Source of the DNA: a virus
IMG/VR virus record: IMGVR_UViG_3300017750_000016
Span: 1 to 49,412 of that record
Strand: one strand, 5' to 3'
DNA: 49,412 nt
Positions 9,896 to 19,900 of the stretch are shown piece after piece. Below the pieces are notes generated by a model that saw nothing but the letters and a program-made list of their open reading frames with translations, had not been told where the DNA came from and searched no databases. Numbering within the stretch: the stretch's first letter is position 1; every line of letters begins with the position of its first letter. The position numbers were made by a program, and so were the translations under genes.

Positions 9896-10606
9896 CTTCT
9901 TCCCTCAGTTTTGCATTCATTAAATCGAAACTATCTGTAAGGGTGGCACTATCACTTGTTGTCCGTAGTGGCCTCCCTTTATTTTGGTTTCCTCTAGCGT
10001 TATAACGAGAGGCTTTGGAATTGGCCCTGTTCTGATCATCTGCTTGCTTTTCTTGAAAGGCTCTGACGAAGTTATACAGGAATTGAACCTCGTCAGGAGA
10101 TTGATCATCCCAGGAATGAGGTGGGCAGTTGAAATGAGTGCCTAAAACGAAGGTAATCGCCCGATATGAGAGCATTAGGCTCTGTTTGGGGGTGAAGTCG
10201 CCTACCCTTCCATCTGAATTGAGAAACAATCGCAGCTCGGGGTAGGTTATCCCAAAGGGGCAGACTCACCGCCGGAAATTGCACCCACTAACTCATCAAT
10301 ACCTGGGAGTATTCCTACTATTGCCTTCCCGACCTCTGGACTGATCCTAAGAATGTCTTTCTTGGGGATCGAAGGCTCGGTATTCTCTATGCAATTCTTG
10401 AGGATGTATCTGTAATAGCCACCGAAGTCAATTTTTGGAACCGCTTCATCACCATCAATCTGAAAATCCACAAATCTCGAAACTGCTTCTTGCTGCTGAA
10501 TCCATGACATTGGCTTAATCCACACGACAAGATTGCCACTTGGAGTTTCGACCTCATGCCGAATGGCGGTGGTTCCTACGAGGAAATCATTCGCTTTCAG
10601 AGCCAT
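9888..10606 (-). CDS. Tail assembly chaperone, frameshift product (gpGT-like)
   Basis: A -1 frameshift near the end of the short form joins it to the overlapping downstream frame and would give about 239 residues: 118 from the G part, 8 across the junction (G-I-T-Y-P-E-L-R) and 113 from the T part. The downstream frame has no ATG or convincing ribosome site near its beginning; its first apparent start is a TTG at 10229 which lies inside the continuous frame. The T part has helical stretches (LMLSYRAITFVLGTHF) and a polar tail. Its end overlaps the tape measure start by 8 bases. This matches the G/GT arrangement conserved in long-tailed phages. Confidence 0.85.
10247..10606 (-). CDS. Tail assembly chaperone, short form (gpG-like)
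   Basis: A 119-residue protein with the layout of gpG-type tail assembly chaperones: an N-terminal beta part (T-P-S-G-N-L-V-V-W-I-K-P-M-S-W-I), followed by helices (QQQEAVSRFVDFQI; VGKAIVGILPGIDEL). It lies between the tail tube and tape measure genes, the expected place. GAGGTAG precedes the ATG. It ends G-E-S-A-P-L-G-stop; the slippery heptamer lies in the last codons. Chaperones of this type bind the tape measure and recruit tube subunits; here the assignment rests on position, length and the frameshift. Confidence 0.82.
   Translation of the reverse strand: MALKANDFLVGTTAIRHEVETPSGNLVVWIKPMSWIQQQEAVSRFVDFQIDGDEAVPKIDFGGYYRYILKNCIENTEPSIPKKDILRISPEVGKAIVGILPGIDELVGAISGGESAPLG
10253..10259 (-). 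promoter_or_regulatory. -1 ribosomal frameshift site (C CCT TTG)
   Basis: The minus strand reads GCC CCT TTG GGA TAA in the G frame. The heptamer C-CCT-TTG fits the X-XXY-YYZ slippery rule. After a -1 slip the reading continues GGG ATA ACC TAC without a stop into the T frame. The stop of the G frame follows just two codons later. Confidence 0.85.
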
Positions 10607-11012
10607 CTACCTCATCTCCTCCGTCTTCGGTGGTTTCTGCAACCGCCTCTGACGTTTCCCCATCAAGAGGGGCATCGTCTGTGGCACTTGCCTCCTCCTC
10701 GACTACTGCTGGCAGAGTGTATCCGCCTGGATTGTTGGCATCCCATGCCCTCAGCCTGTTGATCAACTGTTCCTTGTTGCCATAGATAGGCTCACCTCTC
10801 TGTTGTAGCAGGACTTTCAGCTCGGTGACGGTCAAATCCTCATATCCATCTTCAGGGAGTGCTTCTTCCTCGACTACGGCGGGTGCAAGCGCACCTTCGA
10901 GAGTTATCTCGGATGCACTCAAACCTGGGCCTTCTACTATCTCTTCGCCTATTATTGTCCAATCAACCCACTCTCTTGAGCCATTGACTGTGATGAATCC
11001 CGTTAATCTCAT
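10587..11012 (-). CDS. SAP-domain protein of the tail cluster
   Basis: A 141-residue acidic protein. Residues ~57-92 are a SAP motif: D-L-T-V-T-E-L-K-V-L-L-Q-Q-R-G, turn, then N-K-E-Q-L-I-N-R-L-R-A-W-D. It is flanked by two copies of P-A-V-V-E-E-E-A, one on each side. The C-terminus is Asp/Glu/Ser-rich. SAP modules usually bind DNA; in a tail cluster the module may instead be a protein adapter. GAGGGATATACA precedes the ATG. It overlaps the tail chaperone gene by 20 bases. Confidence 0.7.
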   Translation of the reverse strand: MRLTGFITVNGSREWVDWTIIGEEIVEGPGLSASEITLEGALAPAVVEEEALPEDGYEDLTVTELKVLLQQRGEPIYGNKEQLINRLRAWDANNPGGYTLPAVVEEEASATDDAPLDGETSEAVAETTEDGGDEVDGSESE

Positions 11013-11050
11013 TGTATATCCCTCATCCTCAATGGTTCTTTACTCTTCTC

Positions 11051-13219
11051 TCATAGAATGAAGTATGGATTGTTTTCTGTGACCTTCATGTGTCTAACTA
11101 CTAACTCAACATCTGCCTCAATTGGCCCCTTGTCCGAGGGTATTTGGTGATCCGCCTTCATGATTGTATAATCCTCTATTGTAATAGTTGCAGTTTGCCT
11201 TGTAGCCGCGCTTCCTGGCTTTGTCATCGTGAAGGTGATGTCATTTGTGTTCTGGTGATGTCTGCGAGTCCTCAACTCCTCCCAAAGTCTGTCGTCTTCC
11301 ACTAGAGCCTTGAATGTGAAGCTATACTCTCTTGCTCCTTCTGTAATATCCATCGGAGTTTGCGTCCCGCCGTGCTGAACCTGATCACTATCGTTTGATG
11401 CCCCTTCATATCCTCTGATGAACCACCGAGCCGTGTTAGTATTGGAGACACTAACGCTGAAAGAAGTTGCTCTCAGGACGGGGCGACCAAATATCTCAAT
11501 ACTGATGTCTTGGAAGAGGTATGGCTTCTCTCCATCAACTGCGATTCCGCTAACTTTTCTGTTTGCAGAGGTGTTTGCAGTATTGTCGAACATCCTGTGG
11601 GGTGCGAATTTACTACCTGTATCTGTGTAGTTTCTAGCCGCCTGATAATCACAGGAGATTTTCAATTCCCCCTCTGTATCTGCCGTTATAGTGGCACTAC
11701 CTACTTTGCAACCACTATACAGTCTGAGAAGTTGCTCGCCACCAGGAGTAGCATCGCTGTTTCTCAGGGATTGCTCAATGGTGAATGAAGGGAGGGTATT
11801 GTGTCCGAAGAAAGTATGCGTCACGCCGTTCTGAAGTTCTTTCGTAGTGGCATTGATGTTCGGGCTACCCTTTGTCGCATCTGCGGTGTATCGTAATCTG
11901 TCAATCCCACAATCTGCAACTGCGTGAGCATACAATAGCCCTTCTTCGAGATGGAGATAATCGCCACCAACTGCGATGACTCTCCTGATCTCATGCTTGA
12001 AGATTGTCGGTGGAGTTCCATCTTGCCCAGGAATCTGATGAGTGCTCTTGTCGATGATCTGCACATAGTCTCCAACAGAGAACATTGCACGAACGGTTGC
12101 ACCCACATTGAGGAGAGTATCTCCAATGGATGCCGCACCTGCTAAGGGAGGCATTAGCACTACGCATTTGTTCTGAACAAGTGCTAGAGCTGCCGCACCG
12201 GAGTCGATGTCTGCTATCCCCTGGACATCATTAGAGGATATTGCCGTGTATGATGCGTATTTCGTAGTGCCGCTACTGTTCACTTTGAGGACACCGGCCG
12301 CAGTTCCGCTTGTGACGGCAAACACGGTCTTCGATGTCAAGGTGACATTGGTGCTACTTGTCGATGCCACTTTAGCACCGATCATGAAGTTGGTTCCACT
12401 TGTCGTGGACAGGCTATCTAACCCTGTAAATGTGGTTCCTGTCCCTCCAATTGCTGTGTAATCACCTGCGGTTCCCGAAGCAGATTGCAATTCGGCTCTG
12501 CCTGTCTTCGACCCATCGCCACCCACGTTGAATAGCTTCTCTGAGATAGTGTGGCTACCTGCTGCTAATGTCGCCAATGAGCCGTTGCCTCTTGCCGTAT
12601 GCCCCCCAAGTGCATACTTCAACCACCTCATAGTGTGAGCATTGACCTCAAGCGAACCTCCATCGAGAGTCTCTCTGCCGCTTGTGATCACATTGACATC
12701 CCTGCCCATGCCAATGACGTGTTGCTTCCTCACATCTATCTGAGGCTCAGGAACGGCAAACTCGTTCAAGAGTCCAATGAATTGATCTGTTCTGACCTTC
12801 TGCCCATTGGTGGCATCGGACATCGAAGAGTCGAAGGTAGGGCATTGATATGACTCAATTAGAAGATTGTCGGATGAACCTGCCGCCTGGGATGCGCTTG
12901 TGGCTAATGCGGGTTGAACGGTGATTGTTCCGGCAGTTGTGTCATTTGCCGTGATGTAGTAGGATCTCCTCGTTGTTGCATAGTCATCTGCCGAGAAATT
13001 AGTCCCGCCTGTGATCTTCGCAACGCACCCAACAAGGATGTTGTCAGGCATCTCAACAACTGTTGATCCTGTGCTCCAATAAGCAGAGTCACCTACGGTT
13101 ATCGTGCTAGTGCTACTCGTGCTTGATGTTAATGTCCAGGTGGCCCCATCGCACCGTAGTCCCGTTTCTTTTCCGAAGGAGACTTCGGCAAGATCTCCCT
13201 TGTATAGTGCATTCGCCAT
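11051..13219 (-). CDS. Major tail tube protein, enlarged by beta insertions
   Basis: A 722-residue beta-rich protein. The core is recognisable from the C-terminal ~240 residues (V-G-S-A-T-I-T-A-D, L-K-I-S-C-D-Y-Q-A, the pattern D-I-S-I-E-I-F-G, R-E-Y-S-F-T-F-K-A-L-V-E-D-D) and from residues ~160-205 (I-D-V-R-K-Q-H-V-I-G-M-G-R-D), which follow tail tube proteins of long-tailed phages. Usual lengths are 150-350 residues; here residues ~25-130 and ~205-470 are extra Ser/Thr/Gly/Ala-rich beta regions that probably decorate the tube surface. Position right before the tail chaperones supports the call. Confidence 0.78.
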   Translation of the reverse strand: MANALYKGDLAEVSFGKETGLRCDGATWTLTSSTSSTSTITVGDSAYWSTGSTVVEMPDNILVGCVAKITGGTNFSADDYATTRRSYYITANDTTAGTITVQPALATSASQAAGSSDNLLIESYQCPTFDSSMSDATNGQKVRTDQFIGLLNEFAVPEPQIDVRKQHVIGMGRDVNVITSGRETLDGGSLEVNAHTMRWLKYALGGHTARGNGSLATLAAGSHTISEKLFNVGGDGSKTGRAELQSASGTAGDYTAIGGTGTTFTGLDSLSTTSGTNFMIGAKVASTSSTNVTLTSKTVFAVTSGTAAGVLKVNSSGTTKYASYTAISSNDVQGIADIDSGAAALALVQNKCVVLMPPLAGAASIGDTLLNVGATVRAMFSVGDYVQIIDKSTHQIPGQDGTPPTIFKHEIRRVIAVGGDYLHLEEGLLYAHAVADCGIDRLRYTADATKGSPNINATTKELQNGVTHTFFGHNTLPSFTIEQSLRNSDATPGGEQLLRLYSGCKVGSATITADTEGELKISCDYQAARNYTDTGSKFAPHRMFDNTANTSANRKVSGIAVDGEKPYLFQDISIEIFGRPVLRATSFSVSVSNTNTARWFIRGYEGASNDSDQVQHGGTQTPMDITEGAREYSFTFKALVEDDRLWEELRTRRHHQNTNDITFTMTKPGSAATRQTATITIEDYTIMKADHQIPSDKGPIEADVELVVRHMKVTENNPYFIL

Positions 13220-13232
13220 GTGCTATCAGAGA

Positions 13233-13260
13233 TTGCTAATCGGGCAATGCTATTTAGCAA
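13233..13260 (-). promoter_or_regulatory. Inverted repeat upstream of the tail tube gene
   Basis: In the 44-base gap, TTGCTAA at 13233-13239 pairs perfectly with TTAGCAA at 13254-13260 across a 14-base loop. The downstream ATG (13219) lacks a good ribosome site. It could be a processing or stability hairpin, an operator, or chance. Confidence 0.35.
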
Positions 13261-13263
13261 CTA

Positions 13264-13530
13264 TCACTCAGAATCGGAATCTTCGTCTTCAGACTCTTTT
13301 TCTTCGTCTTCTTCCGGTATAACGGAGGACTCAGCCCTATTGCGGGCCTGTTGAGCTGCGAATACTTCGGATACATCTCTGTTGAGTTGTTGGGTTCTGG
13401 ACTGAACGTAGTTGGTAATGTCCTGGTTGCAAGCCTCGTGTAGCCTTAATAGAACCAAGCGATCAGCATTCTGTTGCTGGAGGATTGGTATTGCTTCTTC
13501 TGCGGTAATAGTGCGTGGCTCGTCAGTCAT
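13264..13530 (-). CDS. Small helical protein with acidic tail
   Basis: An 88-residue protein, not recognised. Residues ~8-70 look helical (AIPILQQQNADRLVLLRLHE...QQLNRDVSEVFAAQQARN); the last ~18 residues are nearly all Glu, Asp and Ser. It lies between the fiber chaperone-like gene and the tail tube gene, separated by a 68-base gap upstream and a 44-base gap downstream. The acidic tail may bind a basic partner or a metal; no evidence fixes a function. Confidence 0.6.
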   Translation of the reverse strand: MTDEPRTITAEEAIPILQQQNADRLVLLRLHEACNQDITNYVQSRTQQLNRDVSEVFAAQQARNRAESSVIPEEDEEKESEDEDSDSE

Positions 13531-13598
13531 TATCCACTCTCAGAAGTAATTGGTTCATAAAGTTGTCATTCCTAACACCCTAGTTCATCCACGTTTTA

Positions 13599-13901
13599 TT
13601 ACATCATCCAATCGGGTCTAGTAGGCCAGTTAGCCCACGCTTCTGCGGTTGTGGCATACTCTGTAATATCTAACAAAGCCTGTCTGTATGCAGCCAACTC
13701 GGTTTGTTGTGTGGTTGTCAATGTGTTATAGAAAAGCACACCTTGAAACTTATCTGCTAACTTCAACCTATAATTTCTCTTCGCTCTCAGTTCTTCCCAA
13801 TTGAAGTCTTCTGCTCCATCGGCATCATACAACTCATGACCTGGGCCAACGTTGTAATGGACTGTCACATTTGGATTCACATATTCTTCTTCTTCTGTCA
13901 T
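13599..13901 (-). CDS. Tail/fiber assembly chaperone-like protein
   Basis: A 100-residue protein. Its C-terminal half, with R-N-Y-R-L-K-L-A-D near 40-50, L-T-T-T-Q-Q-T-E-L-A-A-Y-R-Q-A-L-L-D-I, and a final W-P-T-R-P-D-W, closely follows the pattern of the Phage_tail_APC family (R..RL...D....Q....AYRQALRD.....WP..P). Such proteins are linked to fiber or tail assembly. It lies directly after the giant fiber, which has no obvious intramolecular chaperone, so helping that fiber fold is a plausible job. AGGTGAGAG precedes the ATG. Family resemblance is clear; role is inferred. Confidence 0.75.
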   Translation of the reverse strand: MTEEEEYVNPNVTVHYNVGPGHELYDADGAEDFNWEELRAKRNYRLKLADKFQGVLFYNTLTTTQQTELAAYRQALLDITEYATTAEAWANWPTRPDWMM

Positions 13902-13909
13902 TCTCTCAC

Positions 13910-16900
13910 CTAATTATCTATACTGTAGTAAATCTTAGCATACACATCACCCATGTCCACCGCACCTGTCTGTCTCTTTATGGACAAGGTGTCTCCTTTA
14001 TTGTAGCTCGCGTTCAATCCTGTGACCGTGTAGTAGTGCGCGGTTGCGTTTGCATTCTCGGAGTCCTGCCTTGTGAAGTCACCCGCATCGAGGCTTATGT
14101 TAGTCAATGTGCCAACACTTGAACTGCCATTGGCGAATATTCTCCATTGTTGTGCAACCGTGCCACTAAGAACGACACCATTAGTCCTGAAGACAACTGC
14201 TCTTATCGTTATGTCCTCCTCCAAACTGTAGTTAGAAACCCCTGCTTCGTTATCATCATGACCCAGTGTCTGTAGTGCCGCACCACTTCCAGCAGTAGTG
14301 CCGTAATCCAACTTGGCGAACTGGACACTATGCCAAAGGTTCCATCCTTTTGACGTTGAAGTGGATTGCATACCCCCACTTATGTCTATATCACCATCCC
14401 CTTGAATGAGCATCCGAGTTGAAGGACTTGTTCCTGATGGGTCAGTCTTGAAGGCTAATTGCCCCCCTCTGCCGGAAGCATCTGAAATTGCTTCGATCTG
14501 TGCGGTTATCCCCGCACCGGAAGAATCAGCATTGTAAAACTCAATACGTCCAAAAGCAGTATCATCGGGATATGATGTATTGCTATTTCTCAAACGCATT
14601 ACTGCCGCGCCTGTTCCACCTTCTTTTATCTCAAAGAGTGTATCGGGACTCGTAGTGCCTATTCCGAAATTACCTCCATCAGTAAGCCTCATCCTCTCTG
14701 TGCCTGAAGTAGTAAATTCAATGCGTCCACCCGTTCCTACGTTCTCACTATCTGCTCTGAGACTCAAAGCACCAGCGTTGTTCATGATAGTGACAGTTGG
14801 ATCATTGGTAGCATCAGTATCTATCAGTAGTAATGCGGGGAGGGTGTTCTCAACCCGTAAGTTGCCTGTGAACCTACCTGCTCCTGCTACGTCAAATGCA
14901 TAGGCTGGACTAGCATTATGGATTCCTACGCGATCAGTCGAACCATCGACCATTATCGCAGGTGTTGCTGAGTCTGCGTATATCTTGGTGTCCCAATCGA
15001 AATGCTCCCTGTTGAACTCAAGGGTTCCCGTAGTGGTGTCGTGATCGGTCATCTTCATGATTGACCTGCGAGTGGATCCACCTCCTGTTATCTCGAAATT
15101 CCCATAGGTGTCCTCTGTCAGATCAGTCCAGGTATCTGAGCCGTGTTGTGACAGTAGCCTCAATGTTGCATCTGCATCGGCAGAGGCATTGTCATTAGCG
15201 ATAGTCACCATCGTTGATGCTTTTGTGGAATAGAAGTATCCGCCGTTGATTAACGAGGAGATGGGTGGTTCAGTCCCATCGCACAGATCGACCCTCGGGC
15301 CGAAGAAGTATCCGTCTGGATCAGTGTTGCCCGTATCATCGTAATAGAACAGGTAGGCACGGTGTCTTGAGGTGGTTGTATCGGTGTGCCATCTGAATGA
15401 GTCTGTGATGTTTGCTTCTTTCTTCCCCGTATCGACATCATAGATTCCACCATAGATGTTAGTGTCGGGATCAGTATCGCCGCTTCCCAGGACATGGCCC
15501 ACTATCAGATACCACTTGCCTGTCTCGGGCAAGTCACCACTCCAGAAGTAAGGATTGGTGTTCACGTTATCGTTATCGACATGGACAAGGCCATTCGTGC
15601 TTCCATAGCCCCTCGTCCCGAAATACACAGTCATCGAGCCGCTACCGGATTGCGGACTCTCTTGCCTGGCGAAGACGCTGAAACGATAGGTCTTGGTGTG
15701 ATCGACAGGGAAGCTCGTAGTTTCCCAACCACCATCTCCTCCTCCTGCATCCATGTTAGTCATTTGCCATAGGATTCCTCGTTGCGGATAGTATGGAGAT
15801 GGTGTATCGCCCCATACTCGTGAGTTCTCGTTGGTGGAACCATTCTGAGTGAAGGTGTAGTATCCGTTTGAATCGGATGCCGTCCCTACTGCCCATTGGA
15901 CATCGAGCAATTGGCTACTTGCACTCACTATTCGGCTATTCTTATCGACAAAGGATCCTGTGGATTTGACGTTGCCCTGGAACTCAGTATCAACTCCTTC
16001 GACCAAGAGGTTGCCACTTGAGGGGAAACTGATTGCTTGGTTGCCGTTGCTCGCATTCTTGATTTTGTATGAACCTTGAGTTATGTGGAAATCTCCGTTT
16101 TGCAGGTAAATATCTCCTCCACTCACATGGAGTCTTTCCGAAGGAGAAGTCGTTCCGATTCCCAACTTGTCCGAGCTGAGAACCATTTGGGAACTGCCGC
16201 CTGTGCTTGATCCTGTGCCGAATCCAAGCACGGCATCGCTCGTGTATAGGTTGCCCCATCCATTTGACCCGCCAATGTATATGCTCTCCTGGCCCGTCCT
16301 CTCGAAGCGAGCGATGGGGCCGCTATCGTCATTGACGACATGAAGTGGCTCTGAAGGCGATGCCGTTCCTATTCCGAGGTATCCTCCATCGCCCTGGGCG
16401 GAGGCATGGAGGTTGTCCCAATCTCTGAATACCTCTCCGTTAATTGTGGAGAACGGCCTGATCGGAGGTGTGAACCTGTCTTTGTAGCGAGCCACGTCCG
16501 AGATTCTTATCCCATCCATCCAACCTTGTAGTGATTGCTCGGTAGCCGTATGTGCAGATTGGCCGAAGATGACTCCACTACCTGTTGTGGGTGAAGTCTC
16601 GCTCGATGGGCTTAGGTTGTCCGAGTTGGATACGTTTGTCTGTTCCACACCGTCAATGTATAGATAGACCGTGCTACTCTTCCTCACTACTGCAAAGTGA
16701 TACCATGTGTCTGCGGAAGCCGTCCATGATTGATCAATTATCTTCGTGCCGTTCGACCAAAACTCAACTTCGTTTGAGTTTCCATCGTGCCTAAGCATGA
16801 CTCCATCCTGGTATGTTCCAAGTTCACATAGCGTTTCTTGGTTGGAACCACCTGATGGGACATCATCGAACTGCACCCACATCTCAATGGTGTAATCTCC

Positions 16901-19900
16901 CGTTCCGAAGTCAAAGTCAGAGGTCACAGGGAACGTGATGTATGAAGCGTTGGCATCGAAGTAGTATGAGTTGCCCTCGTATTTCTTGTTCGCCGCCCTG
17001 ACGTTATTTGGCGTAGCTCCTGATAGAGTTAGGGAGTGTCCAGATGGCCCATAGTCGAACTGCGAGTCACCATGAATGAGGCAGAGCGTGTTCGAGTCTG
17101 CCTTGACTCTGAGACTTCCGCTTCTGTCTATTATGAGGGCATCTTTGAGGTCGGGGCCGTTCACATCGCCATCAGATGTCTTGAATCTCATCTTGGCATC
17201 GAAAGCCCCTCCTGCGGTTTGGTTTGTCACTTCGATATTGGCAACAGGAGTGGCTACGTTAGATGCGGGTGTCCCATCGTTCGCAGTTTCATTCATTGCG
17301 AACTGCACCCTGCCGAGAACCATGTTAGCCGCACCAAGATACGCATTGGCATCGAACATCGCCATCTCGATTATCCCTGGTGCATCCAAAGTCCTACCCG
17401 CTACTCGTATCAACGGATCTCCGCCACCTGTGCTCACATTCAGAGTCGGGAAGTCGTTGTAGCGACCAAGAGCAATACCATGAGTGGAGTATGCGGGGAT
17501 GGACAGATCCCATGCAGGTGTGGTGCTATTAGCGGCGGTTCCTATGCCCACCATTCCCTTAGCGGTGAATTTCACTTTCTCTGCGGTAGCCACTCCCCAT
17601 TGGTGGACGTGGAATGCAATCCCTGTTCCTCTATCGGCACTACTGTTTGAGGTGGATGATGAATCAAGGAAGGACATGAAGGCAGAGCCACCAGCCCATC
17701 CTCCGTTTGCATCTTGCTTGCCTATATTGACGGCAGTTGTGGTTGATGCGCTATCCCAAAGGTGGCCTAATCCTATATCGCCATCCCTTACATCGAGTTT
17801 AACCGCAGGAGTTGATGTCCCTATTCCGACATAACCATCCTCATTGATCATCATCTTCTTAGCGGGGTTTGCACCCTCCTTGCGAGTCCAGAAGTGCAAT
17901 TGTCCACTTCTATTGTCATTTGTCGCATTGGCCTTCTCTCCCGAAATCTTGGCCCACCATGCTACTTCCGTGCTTGTAGCGTCTTGGTAGCCACCGAAGG
18001 TCATCGCACCGCCGACACCTGCGGCTGATGACGTAGTGTCTATTATCCTCAGATGCGATTTGTAATCTCCGGTTTGTGCAGGATCGACACCTACGATTTC
18101 CAATAGTGTCGAAGGAGTCGTGTCACCTATGCCTACCAAACCACCGGAGGTAATCTGCATAGCATGAGTGCTGCTGCTATCTGCCGCAGTTCCACCACTT
18201 GAAGTATGGAATGCTATGCCACCCTTTTCCGAACCATCTGTGTGATCTTCTATCTGGAAGAACATCGCCGCATACTCATGTGCGGCGGTTGTGGATGCAT
18301 CGTTCCCTGCTCTCCCGATGATTCCCATCCCGTATCCTTCGTTATTCACAGTCCTGTTCAGGTGAATCATGTCGTGACCTCCTGATGTGATAGACAGGGT
18401 TCCTGTGGGACTCGTAGTGCCTATTCCGACTCGTGAGTTTGTCCCATCAATGTGCATAACCTGGTTGTTCGCAGATTCAAATGTCATCGAATTATCGGCA
18501 ATCGTAATCTGCTCATCGCTACTCATGGCACGGCGTAGTATCAGATTCTCGTTGTATGAGGAAACTATTCCCTCATCAACGACTATTTGCTTGTTGAAAT
18601 AGAATTTGCTGACATCGGTGTTGATGTGAGCATAAGTGCCGTTCTGAGGCCCAAGTGCGATGTATCCATTGCCGTTTATAGCTTGGAAACTGTTGCCAGT
18701 ATCTGGAGTGTAGGATTTCCAACAGTTATCTCCCTCATCAAAGAGGAACGTGGCGTTTGTCGTATCTCCTCTCTCAACCTCGATACCTGCATCGACATCG
18801 GCAGGTGTCCCTGTGACGTTGCTATTGAGAACAACGATATTATCCTCTACGGCAAGGTTGGTCGTGTTGATGGTAGTCGTTGTCCCTGAGACAGTCAAAT
18901 CTCCGCCTACTACCATATTGCCTGAAGTTGTGATCGTGCCTGTCCTGTTAATGTCAAGTAAATCTGTTCCGGCAGCATTCCTAAAGAGGAAGCTATCTCC
19001 GTCACCGTTGTCTCGAAGAACGAATCTCAAATCCCTATTGTTTGGGCCGATGATGTCGGCATATACGTCTGATCCGGCGTAGTTCACCGTAAGGGATCCT
19101 ACTGCCGATGCCGCACCTGTGACAGTCAAAGCCCCTGTTAGCGTTCCACCGGCAGAAGTAGTCTCGAACGACTTAGTGTCATCATAATACAGCTCGACAT
19201 TGCCATTCTTGTTTATCTCAATGCCCTTTTCAGTTCCAATGTTGAATTGAATACCTGCGCCATCCTCGTTCTTGAATATCATCCAGGAGTCCGTTGCCGC
19301 ATTGTGAGTTATGCGTGTATGCGAACCATCGAACTTCATCTCTAGTTGCCCTGTCGAACCCATCTTCAGATGCGTGTTATTGACGGGCATCTCAACCGAG
19401 TTGTATGTCTGATTGCCACCAGATGCCCCTCCTCTTAATCTGAAGACTTCCTCAAGAGTGAGTTGGTTTGGAGAGTCATTGGTGTCGAGATAGAATGACA
19501 TCTGCCCTTCATTGGTAAGGCTCGACCCTACTGATTTGTATGCAATCCTAGCATCGGCAGTATCGGTTCTGAATGTGACTCCCGCCCATGATCCATCTGT
19601 GGTCGATGCATTCTCGATATACAATCCACCGCCTTGAGCACTAGCTCCAATAGCACCCGCACCGCTTGATGAGCCACTACCCTCTGGATCAGTCCTGTCG
19701 TCTGTGTATTTCAGATGGAGAGGGAATAATGGGGCCGTAGTCCCTAATCCCAATTCTCCAGTGTTTAGCATGATGTGAGTGTTAGACCCACCTGGTTGGA
19801 ATATCACATCATCATCTGCATGGAGGATTAAGTCATCATCTGCGGCTACTGTGAGATCTGAATAGTTAGCTTGTGTCGCTTGGATGAAGGTGTTTGTCGT

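Noticed and set aside
9888-10229. Independent gene starting at TTG 10229
   Set aside because: No ribosome site, and the frame is open upstream to a slippery heptamer; better explained as the frameshift extension.
17036-17650. Plus-strand open frame of 204 codons inside the giant fiber gene
   Set aside because: It lies fully antisense to a gene with strong coding evidence, has no sensible ribosome site and reads as Cys/Ser-rich nonsense.
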